This document shows positions 18,622 to 27,709 of a stretch of DNA of 64,000 bases, piece after piece. The notes beneath the pieces are model-generated. The model searched no databases, was not told the DNA's origin, and saw only the letters and a program-made list of their open reading frames with translations. The DNA is taken from NCBI RefSeq assembly GCF_013403915.1, contig NZ_JABFDI010000002.1, forward strand, positions 186,001 through 250,000, in the 5' to 3' direction. Position 1 is the stretch's first letter. Every line of letters begins with the position of its first letter. Origin of the DNA: Winogradskyella pacifica (GTDB lineage Bacteria; Bacteroidota; Bacteroidia; Flavobacteriales; Flavobacteriaceae). Position numbers and translations under genes: made by a program.

Positions 18622-18673
18622 AAGGAATTACATAAAATTTGAATTTATAAATTTGCAAATAACAAAAATTGAT

Positions 18674-19402
18674 ATGAATCTTATTGTAGATGTGGGGAAT
18701 ACGTATGTTAAGTTTGCTGTTTTTTTTAAGGCAGATTTAATTTATAAATTAAGTTTTAAGCTAAATGAGTTTAAAAAACAGTATGAAATCGTAAAAAAAG
18801 ACTTTCCAAAGTTGAAAAAAGCGATCATTTCATCTGTTGGTCACTTGTCAAAAGAGGAAGTAGAACTTATAAAAAATGATTTAAATGTGATGGAATTAAC
18901 ATCAGAGTTAAAATTTCCATTTAAAAATGACTACCAAACACCAAAAACATTGGGTGTAGATCGTGTAGCTTTAGTTTGTGCTTCGGTAAATCAGCTTCCA
19001 AATAAAAATGTTTTAATTATTGATGCAGGTACCTGTATTACATATGACTTTGTTACAAAAGAAAATCATTACAGAGGAGGTGCTATTTCACCAGGATTAA
19101 GATTGCGGTATTTATCTTTAAATAATTTAACAGCGCATCTTCCGTTATTAGAGACCAAGACACCCAATAATATTATTGGAAACTCAACGGAGTCATCAAT
19201 TCATTCAGGTGTTGTTTATGGTGCAATTAATGAAATTGATGGAGTAATTAATCAATATATAGAAAATTACTCAGATTTAACAGTTATTTTAACAGGTGGA
19301 GATAGTAAATTTTTGTCAAACCAATTAAAAAATACCATATTTGCGAAATCAAATTTTCTTTTAGAAGGTTTGAATTTCATTCTAGAATATAATTCAAAAT
19401 AA
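18674..19402 (+). CDS. coaX: Type III pantothenate kinase
   Basis: 242 aa from the ATG at 18674; upstream in-frame starts would run into the tRNA promoter. The ASKHA fold motifs of CoaX are seen: LIVDVGNTYVKFAVF (phosphate 1), TLGVDRVALVCA, IIDAGTCITYDFV (phosphate 2), and YRGGAISPGLRLRYLSLNNLTAHLP, with ILTGGDSKFL near the end. It phosphorylates pantothenate in the first step of CoA synthesis. A TAAATTTG -7-like box at 18648-18655 precedes it. Its stop overlaps the next start by one base (TAATG), so it heads an operon with envelope genes. Confidence 0.95.
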   Translation: MNLIVDVGNTYVKFAVFFKADLIYKLSFKLNEFKKQYEIVKKDFPKLKKAIISSVGHLSKEEVELIKNDLNVMELTSELKFPFKNDYQTPKTLGVDRVALVCASVNQLPNKNVLIIDAGTCITYDFVTKENHYRGGAISPGLRLRYLSLNNLTAHLPLLETKTPNNIIGNSTESSIHSGVVYGAINEIDGVINQYIENYSDLTVILTGGDSKFLSNQLKNTIFAKSNFLLEGLNFILEYNSK

Positions 19403-20718
19403 TGATAAAACGTTTTATTGTAATATGTATTACAATTATAAGTTCTGCAGCTTTTGCACAACAAGGTACAGGTTCTCCATACTCATTTTACGGTATTGGA
19501 AGTCTAAAGTTTAAAGGAACTGTAGAGAACCGTAGTATGGGAGGCATGAGTGTTTACTTAGATAGTATACATTTTAATTTGAAAAATCCGGCGTCTTACG
19601 CAGGGAATCCTTTAAAAGGGCCTTATTTCAATGGTGAAAGCAGACCAGTGAAATTTACAGTTGCAGGTACTATGACTGAATCTACATTAGAAAGTAACTT
19701 TGGAGAGGCAAATACCAATAGTACTATTTTTGATTATTTGGCTGTATCAGTGCCTTTAGGCAAATTTGGACTAGGATTTGGTTTATTGCCATATACTTCG
19801 GTAGGGTATAAGCTAGACGACATTACTGATGACAGTGTTATTGTCAATCGTTTTAGTGGTGAAGGTGGTCTAAACAGAGTTTTTGCTGGTTTGGGGTATC
19901 AAGTGACAGAAAAACTGAGTGTTGGAATGGATTTCAACTATAACTTCGGAAACATACAGAATGTCGCTCTCGAAATTCAATATACTCCAGAAGGTGATGT
20001 TGTACAGTACCAAACAAGTGAATTTAATAGATCTGATTTAAGTGGTTTAAACGTTAATTTTGGTTTGAATTACAAGACCATGATTACGGATAAGTTAGAG
20101 TTGTCTACTACAGCAACGTATGCCCCAGGAAATAAACTTAGTTCAGATAATATAAGAACATTGTCAACAGTTACTGTTGATGCTACTACGCTTCAAACCA
20201 CATCAGTATCTAATACAATTGAAGCAGACCTTGGCGAACAAAAAAGCACAAAATTAACTTTACCAGCAACAGTGTCTTTTGGTGTAGGTGTCGGAGATCC
20301 AAAATCATGGTTTGTAGGTACAGAATATACTTATCAAAGCTCAGCTGATTTTTCTAATCCTGTTTTTCCTAATCAAAATTCTACTTTCGAAAATTCTTCA
20401 AGGATTGCTGTTGGTGGTTTTTTTATTCCAGACTACAATGCGTTTTCAGGATACTTAAAACGAGTAGTTTACAGGGCTGGATTTAACTTTGCAAATACTG
20501 GTTTAGTTGTAAAAGATGAATCCATAAAGGAGTTTGGCATATCTTTTGGTTTAGGTTTACCAGTAGGGACTCGTAATATGTTCTCTAATGCCAATTTAGG
20601 CTTAGAATTTGGAAAACGAGGAACAACTAATCAAAACTTAATTCAAGAGAATTTTATAAATTTAAATGTAAGTTTATCTTTGAACTCTCGATGGTTTGAA
20701 CAAAGGAAGTATAAATAA
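19402..20718 (+). CDS. Outer-membrane beta-barrel protein of unknown role
   Basis: 438 aa, signal peptide ending SSAAFAQ. The mature start QGTGSPYSFYGIGSLKFKG...RSMGGMSVYL and NPASYAG resembles FadL/OmpP1-like or PorV-like barrels, with about 14 amphipathic strands, and it ends NLNVSLSLNSRWFEQRKYK. It overlaps coaX by one base and is followed after 15 nt by a TPR protein and then lptC. The operon suggests a task in outer-membrane assembly, but no function can be assigned from sequence. Confidence 0.75.
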   Translation: MIKRFIVICITIISSAAFAQQGTGSPYSFYGIGSLKFKGTVENRSMGGMSVYLDSIHFNLKNPASYAGNPLKGPYFNGESRPVKFTVAGTMTESTLESNFGEANTNSTIFDYLAVSVPLGKFGLGFGLLPYTSVGYKLDDITDDSVIVNRFSGEGGLNRVFAGLGYQVTEKLSVGMDFNYNFGNIQNVALEIQYTPEGDVVQYQTSEFNRSDLSGLNVNFGLNYKTMITDKLELSTTATYAPGNKLSSDNIRTLSTVTVDATTLQTTSVSNTIEADLGEQKSTKLTLPATVSFGVGVGDPKSWFVGTEYTYQSSADFSNPVFPNQNSTFENSSRIAVGGFFIPDYNAFSGYLKRVVYRAGFNFANTGLVVKDESIKEFGISFGLGLPVGTRNMFSNANLGLEFGKRGTTNQNLIQENFINLNVSLSLNSRWFEQRKYK

Positions 20719-20733
20719 CAAAATTAACTAAAG

Positions 20734-22095
20734 ATGAAGACGAGAATTACAATACTTTTTTTAGCACTTTTTATGAGTGTTAATTTAGGGTTTGCTCAGC
20801 AAGATGAAGAATGTATGAATAACCTATCAATTTTTGATAGTTATGTAAAAAGCAAAAAATACGATGATGCTTATGGACCATGGAAAATAGTTAGAGAAAA
20901 ATGTCCAAAGTTTAATAGAGCGATATATGTACATGGTGAAAAAATCCTAAAGCATAAAGTTGAAAACTCGTCTGGAGCAGAACAAGTAGCACACATTAAA
21001 GATTTAATGTTGTTATATGATCAGAGTAGAGAGCATTTTGAGTCTAGATACGATCTTGGTGAAATCTTAGTGGATAAAGCTAACTTAGCTTACAAATACA
21101 GAAAAGAGTTAAATATGTCAGACGAACAAGTCTATAACATGTTTGATGAAGCGTTTAAAAAAGATGCTAAAAATTTTGATAGTTCAATCGGGCTTTATAC
21201 TTATTTTTCATTAGCAGTAGATTTATTTGATGCGCAAAAGAAAACGGCGCAACAAATGTTTGATAAGTATGATGATGTTATGGGAATGATTGAATCTATA
21301 GAAGAATCTTATACGGAAAAACTAAACAAATTAGTAGAAAAGGAGGAAGCTGGTACGGCATTGACTAAAAACGAACCAAAGTACAAAGCTAATTTCGAAG
21401 CTAATTTAGCGGCCTTTGATAAAGTGAAGTCTAGTATGGATCAAAAAGTTGGGGAAAGAGCAACTTGTGAAGTATTAATTCCATTATATGAAAAAGATTT
21501 TGAAGCAAACAAAACTAATGGCGAGTGGTTACAACGTGCTATGAACAGAATGTATGCTAAAGAATGTAAAGAAGATCCATTATTCTTAAAATTAGTTCAA
21601 CAAAAGAATACTATTGAGCCAAATGCTGATACTGCTTATTACCTTTATATTCTTACAGGTGAGCAAAAGTATTTAGATCAGACTATTGCTTTGTCAACAG
21701 ATCCTTTAAAAAAGGCGAAGTTATACAAAGGTTTAGCTAATGAGCTTAAATCTAAAGGAAGCTACGGAAAAGCAAGACAATATTACATGGAAGCTTTAAA
21801 ACTTAACCCTTCAGATGGTTCTCCGCACTTATCAATTGCTAGCATGTATGCTAAAAGCGCAAACAACTGTGGAGATACTAACTTTAATAAAAGAGCGGTG
21901 TTTTGGTTAGCAGCACTTGAAGCTGAAAAAGCAGGACGAGTAGATAGTCGTTTAAGAAGTGCAGCAGCTCAGTCAGCAACTAGTTATAGAGCAAGTGCTC
22001 CTTCAAAAACAGATATTTTTAACTGTACATGTGCAGGTGAAGTTATCCAAATCGGTTGTTGGATAGGGCGTTCGGTAACGGTTCCTAAAAATTAA
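20734..22095 (+). CDS. Tetratricopeptide repeat protein, exported
   Basis: 453 aa with a signal peptide ending VNLGFAQ. The body is helical, with TPR-like segments such as AKLYKGLANELKSKGSYGKARQYYMEALKLNPSDGSPHLSIASMYAKS at about 330-380. Cysteine pairs occur near the N-terminus (EECMNN), mid region and C-terminus (FNCTCAGEVIQIGCWIG). It is placed between an outer-membrane barrel and lptC and overlaps lptC by one base. Likely a periplasmic scaffold; partner unknown. Confidence 0.75.
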   Translation: MKTRITILFLALFMSVNLGFAQQDEECMNNLSIFDSYVKSKKYDDAYGPWKIVREKCPKFNRAIYVHGEKILKHKVENSSGAEQVAHIKDLMLLYDQSREHFESRYDLGEILVDKANLAYKYRKELNMSDEQVYNMFDEAFKKDAKNFDSSIGLYTYFSLAVDLFDAQKKTAQQMFDKYDDVMGMIESIEESYTEKLNKLVEKEEAGTALTKNEPKYKANFEANLAAFDKVKSSMDQKVGERATCEVLIPLYEKDFEANKTNGEWLQRAMNRMYAKECKEDPLFLKLVQQKNTIEPNADTAYYLYILTGEQKYLDQTIALSTDPLKKAKLYKGLANELKSKGSYGKARQYYMEALKLNPSDGSPHLSIASMYAKSANNCGDTNFNKRAVFWLAALEAEKAGRVDSRLRSAAAQSATSYRASAPSKTDIFNCTCAGEVIQIGCWIGRSVTVPKN

Positions 22096-22649
22096 TGAGA
22101 AAACATTTTTTACATATCATTAAAAACTTAGTCACAGCAATCGTTGTGACTTTGTTTTTTTCGTGTAATAATGACTTTAACGAAGTTCAAAAAGTTGGTG
22201 TATTACAAAATCAGCCTATTGGTGAGGCTGAAAACATAGATTTAAAATATACTGAGATAAAAGAAGATACGGTTAGGTTACTCGCCAATTTACTAAGTCC
22301 GAAAATGTTAGATTATTCTAATCGGAATTTTGCATTTAATGAGTTTCCGGATGGAGTTGTGCTTTATGTCTACGATGATAAAAAAAATAAGACTACAATA
22401 ACCTCAGATTATGCCATTGTCTATTCTGAAACGGATATCATTGATTTGCGAGGCAATGTGCAAATTGCAAGCCACCAAAGAGATACGTTATTTACAGAAC
22501 AACTATACTACAACCAAAAGTTAGAGTGGTTATTTACTAATGAACCTTGGCTGTATGGATCATTACATGGTGTTGGATTTGATTCGGATAAAGACTTTAA
22601 GAAGTTTCAGATGTTAGAAATGGGAGGGGATTATCAATTTGATAATTAA
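22095..22649 (+). CDS. lptC: LPS export periplasmic protein LptC
   Basis: 184 aa. The N-terminus has a hydrophobic anchor ending TLFFSC, so this is the lipoprotein-like Bacteroidota version. The LptC pattern appears in GVVLYVYDDKKNKTTITSDYAIVYSETDIIDLRGNVQIASHQRDTLFTEQLYYNQKLEWLFTNEP. LptC passes lipopolysaccharide from the LptBFG transporter to LptA. It overlaps the TPR gene by one base. Confidence 0.88.
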   Translation: MRKHFLHIIKNLVTAIVVTLFFSCNNDFNEVQKVGVLQNQPIGEAENIDLKYTEIKEDTVRLLANLLSPKMLDYSNRNFAFNEFPDGVVLYVYDDKKNKTTITSDYAIVYSETDIIDLRGNVQIASHQRDTLFTEQLYYNQKLEWLFTNEPWLYGSLHGVGFDSDKDFKKFQMLEMGGDYQFDN

Positions 22650-22650
22650 C

Positions 22651-22658
22651 TATCTTTG
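22651..22658 (+). promoter_or_regulatory. Candidate -7 promoter box
   Basis: TATCTTTG directly behind the lptC stop matches TAnnTTTG. A TTG at the usual -33 distance is not present. It could drive the short ORF and membrane-protein genes that follow. Confidence 0.4.
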
Positions 22659-22686
22659 CACCATCATTAGTTTGCTTAATTAATAC

Positions 22687-22767
22687 ATGAGCCAAGCGCT
22701 AAACTCAATCCTAATGTTTTATAAAGAAGACATGCGCAAACTCCATGTAATAAATAAAAACCAATAA
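22687..22767 (+). CDS. Possible 26-aa small ORF
   Basis: The ORF reads MSQALNSILMFYKEDMRKLHVINKNQ in a 128-nt gap between lptC and a small membrane-protein gene. It starts about 30 nt behind a TATCTTTG box. The composition is plausible for a small protein or leader, but there is no independent support. Confidence 0.25.
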   Translation: MSQALNSILMFYKEDMRKLHVINKNQ

Positions 22768-22777
22768 AGATCAACAC

Positions 22778-22969
22778 ATGAAAATACAGAAGATTTTTCA
22801 TTACGCTTATATTATTTTTGCAGTGCTATTTGTATACGATGCCATTACTAAATGGTCTGATAATAGAAACGGTGCTTATATGTCATTAGTATTCGCTGCT
22901 TTGGCAACGTTTATGTTTTTCTTTAGAAAACGCTTCAGCAAAAAGTTTGAAGATCGTAATAACCAATAA
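22778..22969 (+). CDS. Small two-helix membrane protein, unknown
   Basis: 63 aa. Two hydrophobic helices (YAYIIFAVLFVYDAITKW and YMSLVFAALATFMFFF) are joined by a short polar turn, and the tail is basic (RKRFSKKFEDRNNQ). It is 3 nt from the following CBS-domain gene, so the two are cotranscribed. No family-specific motif is recognised. Confidence 0.7.
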   Translation: MKIQKIFHYAYIIFAVLFVYDAITKWSDNRNGAYMSLVFAALATFMFFFRKRFSKKFEDRNNQ

Positions 22970-22972
22970 TTC

Positions 22973-24262
22973 ATGACTTCCGACATAGTCATTATTATAA
23001 CTACACTTATACTTTCAGCCTTTTTCTCTGGTATGGAAATCGCTTATGTATCTTCCAATAAAATTCATATTGAGTTAGAGAAGAAGCAAGGAGATTTCTT
23101 AGGGAGAATTTTGGGTAAACTTACGGCTAAACCTTCAAAATATATTGCAACCATGCTTATTGGAAATAATATAGCACTGGTTATCTATGGTTTTAAAATG
23201 GGTGAGGTTTTGGTAAGTTGGTTTCAGACCAAGTTGCCTTCAGATAGTCCGGCACTAACTTATATGCTTGTCGATTTGCAGTTGTTAACTCAAACGGTGA
23301 TTTCAACTCTAGTAATTTTAATTACAGCAGAATTTTTACCTAAAGTATTCTTTCAAATTTACGCTAACACCTTATTAAAGGTATTAGCCTTTCCAACGTA
23401 TATCTTCTACATCTTGTTTTCGTGGGTTTCAGATTTTATTATTTGGATTTCGGATGCTGTTTTAAAATACATATTTAAAGCAGAAGGAGAAGATGTTGTT
23501 TTGGCAATGACTAAAGTAGAGCTTGGTAATTATATTACTGAACAAATGGAGTCGGTGGAAAATCATGATGATGTTGATAGTGAAATTCAGATTTTTCAGA
23601 ATGCTCTAGAGTTTTCAGAAGTAAAGGCACGTGAGGTAATGGTGCCACGTACAGAGATCACAGCTGTAGATATTTTAGATTCTATTGAAAATTTAAGACA
23701 ACTTTTTATAGAAACTGGTAGAACTAAGATTCTTGTTTATAGAGACAGTATCGATGATATTTTAGGCTATGTCCATTCTTTTGAGCTGTTTAAAAAACCC
23801 GAAACCATTAAATCTATAATTATTCGTGTTGCTTTTGTGCCCGAAACCATACTTATTAAAGATGTGTTGAATATCTTAACCAAGAAACGTCGAAGCATAG
23901 CAGTGGTTATTGATGAATATGGTGGTACCTCTGGAATTATGACTGTTGAGGATATTGTTGAAGAATTATTCGGTGAAATTGAAGATGAGCACGATACGAT
24001 TGAAATGGTCGAAGAGCAACTTAATGACAATACTTATAAATTTACAGCAAGACTAGAAGTCGACTACATTAACGAAACCTATAAGTTGAATCTTCCGGAA
24101 AGCGAAAATTATGAAACCTTAGGTGGGTTAATCGTACATGCTACAGAAGGTATTCCGCAAGAGAATGACGACGTTCAAATTGAAAATTTCAAGTTTACAA
24201 TTACTGAAGTATCTTCTACAAAAATTGATGAAGTTATACTAAAGGTTCTCGATGTGGATTAA
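22973..24262 (+). CDS. Hemolysin-family CNNM/CBS/CorC protein
   Basis: 429 aa. It has a CNNM (DUF21) transmembrane domain (about 1-185, FFSGMEIAYVSSNKIHIEL ... ITAEFLPK), a CBS pair (about 205-340, VMVPRTEITAVDI and RRSIAVVIDEYGGTSGIMTVEDIVEELFGEIEDEHD), and a C-terminal CorC_HlyC transporter-associated domain (NETYKLNLPESENYETLGGLIV). Relatives are linked to Mg2+/Co2+ export or resistance. In some Bacteroidota a homologue, GldE, contributes to gliding, but this one cannot be assigned to it from sequence alone. Confidence 0.88.
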   Translation: MTSDIVIIITTLILSAFFSGMEIAYVSSNKIHIELEKKQGDFLGRILGKLTAKPSKYIATMLIGNNIALVIYGFKMGEVLVSWFQTKLPSDSPALTYMLVDLQLLTQTVISTLVILITAEFLPKVFFQIYANTLLKVLAFPTYIFYILFSWVSDFIIWISDAVLKYIFKAEGEDVVLAMTKVELGNYITEQMESVENHDDVDSEIQIFQNALEFSEVKAREVMVPRTEITAVDILDSIENLRQLFIETGRTKILVYRDSIDDILGYVHSFELFKKPETIKSIIIRVAFVPETILIKDVLNILTKKRRSIAVVIDEYGGTSGIMTVEDIVEELFGEIEDEHDTIEMVEEQLNDNTYKFTARLEVDYINETYKLNLPESENYETLGGLIVHATEGIPQENDDVQIENFKFTITEVSSTKIDEVILKVLDVD

Positions 24263-24460
24263 TCAATTTTTAGCGTTTCAAAAATTAAAATCTTACAGTT
24301 ATTTCTTCATATTATAGTGAAGTTATTTAGGTACATTTTAATGAAATTTTGAATAAAGCTTCCTCCGCTTATAAAAACTACGCTTCTCCTTTTATTATTT
24401 AGTAGAATATACTATTTTCGCAGACTTATTTACACCAAATTAAAGACATTACAAAAGACT

Positions 24461-26608
24461 ATGGCAGTTTTAAATAAAATTAGACAACGCTCACTAGTAT
24501 TAATATTAGTAATTGCATTAGCGTTATTTTCATTCGTAATTGGAGATTTATTCAAAAATTCTGATGCCCTAACAGGAGGATCACAAGATGTGGTTGCGAC
24601 TATTAACGGAACAGATATCAACCGAAATGAGTTTCAGCAAAAAGTAAAAAGCTATCAAGATAGATCAGGTGGAAGACAAACATCTACACAATCTATGAAT
24701 GCTATTTACAACCAAGAAGTGCGTAGAATTGTATTACAGTCTGAATTTGATGAATTAGGATTGTCTGTCGAAAAAGACGAAATGAGAGATTTATTGAAAA
24801 CTAGTTTTTCTTCATATCCAGAATTTCAAGATGCAAACGGAAACTTTGATGTTAATCGTTTAAATGCATTTATTGCAAACTTAAGAGATTTAAATGGTGA
24901 CACTGCTCCTTTAGGAAACTTCTTAGTGAACTATGAAAGTTGGACAAGCAATGAACAAACTATTGCTGCAAATGCAATTCAGCAAACCTATTATAATATG
25001 GTTAAAGCTGGTATCGGTACAACAGTTTCTGAAGCAGAAGAAGATTATTTAGGTGATTCTAAAACAGTAGATATTAGTTATGTTCAAGTACCTTATACAA
25101 CTATTGCAGATAGTTCGGTTGCTGTTTCTAAAAGCGAAATAACTGCTTATATGAAAAAGCATGAGGATACATACAAAACGGATGCGACTACAGAAGTTGT
25201 TTATGTAGAATTTAAGGAGGGAGCTTCTAAAGCCGATGAAGATAAAATAAAAGCAGATTTATTAGCTTTAAAATCGGATAGAACAGAATATAACGAAAAC
25301 AGTAAGAATACAGAAAAGATTCAAGGTTTTGATTCTGCTACTGATGTTGAAGAATTTGTAAATTCAAATTCAGCTATTAAATACAATGATGCTTTTTTAA
25401 GAGCAGCACAATTACCAGCTGTAGCTAAAGACACGTTAATGAAATTAGGTGTTGGTAGTTACTACGGACCTTATAAAGATGGTGAGTTTTATAAATTGTC
25501 TAAAATTGTTGCAACTCAACAATTACCAGACTCGGTAAAAGTTCGTCATATATTAGTTCCTTTTGTAGGTGGACAAAGAGCAGATGCGTCTGTGACTAAA
25601 ACACCAGAAGAAGCTAAGAAAACTGCAGACAGTATTTTTGCACAAATTAAAGCAGGTACTAAATTTATGGATTTATTAGAATTGTCTTCTGATAAAGTAA
25701 GTAATGAGCAAGATGGTGAAATTGAATTTGACTATTTAGCAGGAATGGCACCAGAATTTAAAGCATTTGCTTTTGATAATAAAGAAGGTGATATCGATGT
25801 TGTACAAACCTCTTTCGGTTACCATATTATTGAAGTATTAGAGCAGAAGAGTTTTAATAGTGCAGTGAAAGTTGCAACAATAGCAAGTAAAATTGAGCCT
25901 TCAGATCAAACACTTCAAGATGTGTTTAACGTAATGTCTAAGTTTGAAATCGCTGCTAAAGATGGTTATTTTAATGCCTTAGCTAAAGAAGGTGATTTAA
26001 CTGTAAAACCGATTACATTTGAAGCTTTAGATGAAAATATTCCAGGTCTAGGAAGTCAAAGAGAAGTAGTTCGTTGGGCTTTTGATAGCGATACAGAAGC
26101 TGGTGATTTTAAAAATTTCCCTATATCTAATTTTGGTTTTATCGTAGCTAAGGTTGTAGAGAAGAGAGAAAAAGGTTTAATGAGTACAGAAGATGCTTCA
26201 ATTACTGCATTACCAGAAATAAGAAAAGAGAAGAAAGCGAAAATGATTCGTGAGAAGATTACAGCAACGACTGTAGCTGATGTCGCTAAAAATCAAGGTC
26301 AAACTGTTAGAACAGCAGCTGCTGTTACTATTAAGAACACTACCTTATCAGGTGCTGGTGTTGAGCCTAAAGTTGTAGGTGCAGCATTTGGATTAGCTGA
26401 AGGAGCAACGTCTAAACCTATTGATGGTGAAAAAGGTGTTTATGTTGTGCGAGTAACTAAAGTTAACGATGCTACGAAGTTAGATAACTACGGAGCTATT
26501 GTAAACAGATTAAATGCTGAGCGTAGAAATACAGTACAGACTAAAGTGTTTACAGCATTAGAAAAAGCTGCAGATATAGAAGATAATAGAGCTAAAACGG
26601 TTTACTAA
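24461..26608 (+). CDS. Periplasmic peptidyl-prolyl isomerase, PpiD/SurA-like
   Basis: 715 aa. An N-terminal anchor helix (SLVLILVIALALFSFVIGDLF) is followed by a SurA_N-like chaperone region (NGTDINRNEFQQKVKSYQDRSG). A parvulin-type rotamase domain spans about 358-460 (VKVRHILVPFVGG ... QTSFGYHIIEVLEQK). The architecture equals E. coli PpiD, an inner-membrane foldase that receives newly exported proteins. A terminator shared with the convergent kinase gene follows. Confidence 0.9.
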   Translation: MAVLNKIRQRSLVLILVIALALFSFVIGDLFKNSDALTGGSQDVVATINGTDINRNEFQQKVKSYQDRSGGRQTSTQSMNAIYNQEVRRIVLQSEFDELGLSVEKDEMRDLLKTSFSSYPEFQDANGNFDVNRLNAFIANLRDLNGDTAPLGNFLVNYESWTSNEQTIAANAIQQTYYNMVKAGIGTTVSEAEEDYLGDSKTVDISYVQVPYTTIADSSVAVSKSEITAYMKKHEDTYKTDATTEVVYVEFKEGASKADEDKIKADLLALKSDRTEYNENSKNTEKIQGFDSATDVEEFVNSNSAIKYNDAFLRAAQLPAVAKDTLMKLGVGSYYGPYKDGEFYKLSKIVATQQLPDSVKVRHILVPFVGGQRADASVTKTPEEAKKTADSIFAQIKAGTKFMDLLELSSDKVSNEQDGEIEFDYLAGMAPEFKAFAFDNKEGDIDVVQTSFGYHIIEVLEQKSFNSAVKVATIASKIEPSDQTLQDVFNVMSKFEIAAKDGYFNALAKEGDLTVKPITFEALDENIPGLGSQREVVRWAFDSDTEAGDFKNFPISNFGFIVAKVVEKREKGLMSTEDASITALPEIRKEKKAKMIREKITATTVADVAKNQGQTVRTAAAVTIKNTTLSGAGVEPKVVGAAFGLAEGATSKPIDGEKGVYVVRVTKVNDATKLDNYGAIVNRLNAERRNTVQTKVFTALEKAADIEDNRAKTVY

Positions 26609-26633
26609 CCTTATAGCAATTAGAATACGTTGA

Positions 26634-26667
26634 AATGGCTTTGCAGAAATGTGAAGCCATTTTTTTG
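26634..26667. terminator. Bidirectional terminator between ppiD-like and GHMP kinase genes
   Basis: AAATGGCTT at 26634-26642 pairs with AAGCCATTT at 26653-26661, with a T run behind it. It lies between two convergent genes; plus-strand termination is well supported by the T run, minus-strand activity is less certain. Confidence 0.75.
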
Positions 26668-26669
26668 TG

Positions 26670-27599
26670 CTATAAAATCATGTCTTTATAGTTTAAAACA
26701 ATAGCAAAACCTTTGGCATTAAAATAAGCAGTTGGGTCTTCTTTAGAAGCCACCAGTACAAAATCACCTCCCCAAGCGCCTAAACTTTTTATGGCTCCTT
26801 CAAAATCAGAAAATAGGCGGGTTTTAATAGGACTTTGTTCTATGAGGCTAGAAATGATAGTTTCATGAGTCTCAATTAATTGTTTAAAATCTGAAAGTGA
26901 CGTACAAGAAGTCATATCATCAGTAATTGTATTGAGTTTTGTTATGGTATCAGAATTAATTTTCCCAAGTGTTTTATAAGCTGAAATCCCATCCCTACTA
27001 TTTTGTTTCTGATTAAGATATACAAAGTAGAGTTGATGTTTAAATTCGGGTTGAAAATTGACTGATGTGACCAACGGTTTTTGTTCGGGTTGTAATTCAA
27101 ATGTAATTGACGTGTTATTTTGAGCACAAGCAATATCATAACCACTGCCTCCAAATGTTTTTTGAAGTAATTGATAGGCATCAACATTAGCCCAGTCTGC
27201 TATATTATTAATTAAAGTTGAAGATGTACCCAAACCCCAAAGGCGATTAAAGTCTTGGTGTGTGGTAATATCATAACCTTGATCTGAAGCTAAAAATTCA
27301 GGATTTAAACTTTTAGTTGCTTTTAAAATTTGTAACAACCTTTTTTTAACGTCATTGTTCTGTTGGCTTTTTTCGTCAGTCGTCGTAATCTCATTAAATG
27401 ATATGCGACACTCAAACCAAACCTCATTGAGTTCATTATAACTCTTCCAATTAATTACGTTAGAGTCATTAGGCTCAACAACTAAACTCTGCCCATATTT
27501 AGTTGGAATAGCCAAAGCTTTGGCGCCATCTAAAACAGCATATTCTGCGGTGAGTAATAGCTTTCCGTTACTTCTGTATGTTGTCGGTTGTGGGTTCAA
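26670..27599 (-). CDS. GYDIA family GHMP kinase
   Basis: 309 aa. GHMP-kinase features are YRSNGKLLLTAEYAVLDGAKALAIP at the N-terminus, the ATP-binding LWGLGTSSTLINNIADW, and the FGGSGYDIACAQ signature that gives the subfamily its name, followed by LGAWGGDFVLVASK. These kinases occur in Bacteroidota beside class II HMG-CoA reductase, as here, and are thought to supply a kinase step of the mevalonate isoprenoid pathway. The exact substrate is not proven by sequence. Confidence 0.88.
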   Translation of the reverse strand: MNPQPTTYRSNGKLLLTAEYAVLDGAKALAIPTKYGQSLVVEPNDSNVINWKSYNELNEVWFECRISFNEITTTDEKSQQNNDVKKRLLQILKATKSLNPEFLASDQGYDITTHQDFNRLWGLGTSSTLINNIADWANVDAYQLLQKTFGGSGYDIACAQNNTSITFELQPEQKPLVTSVNFQPEFKHQLYFVYLNQKQNSRDGISAYKTLGKINSDTITKLNTITDDMTSCTSLSDFKQLIETHETIISSLIEQSPIKTRLFSDFEGAIKSLGAWGGDFVLVASKEDPTAYFNAKGFAIVLNYKDMIL

Positions 27600-27639
27600 A
27601 GTTTAGCGTTCAAAAAATTAAGTAATTAAGTTATTAAGG

Positions 27640-27672
27640 CTTTGCAGCTCTGCGACTTTGCGTCTTTGCGAG
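27640..27672. repeat. Degenerate 8-bp tandem repeat (CTTTGCGN)
   Basis: Four imperfect units CTTTGCAG, CTCTGCGA, CTTTGCGT, CTTTGCGA lie between the two mevalonate-pathway genes. A related, more degenerate stretch is found at 44909-44932. Such CTTTGCG tracts look like an interspersed intergenic repeat. Confidence 0.55.
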
Positions 27673-27709
27673 ATGTTCCATCCGAGTAAGCATTGGAATT
27701 TAGTTTTTA

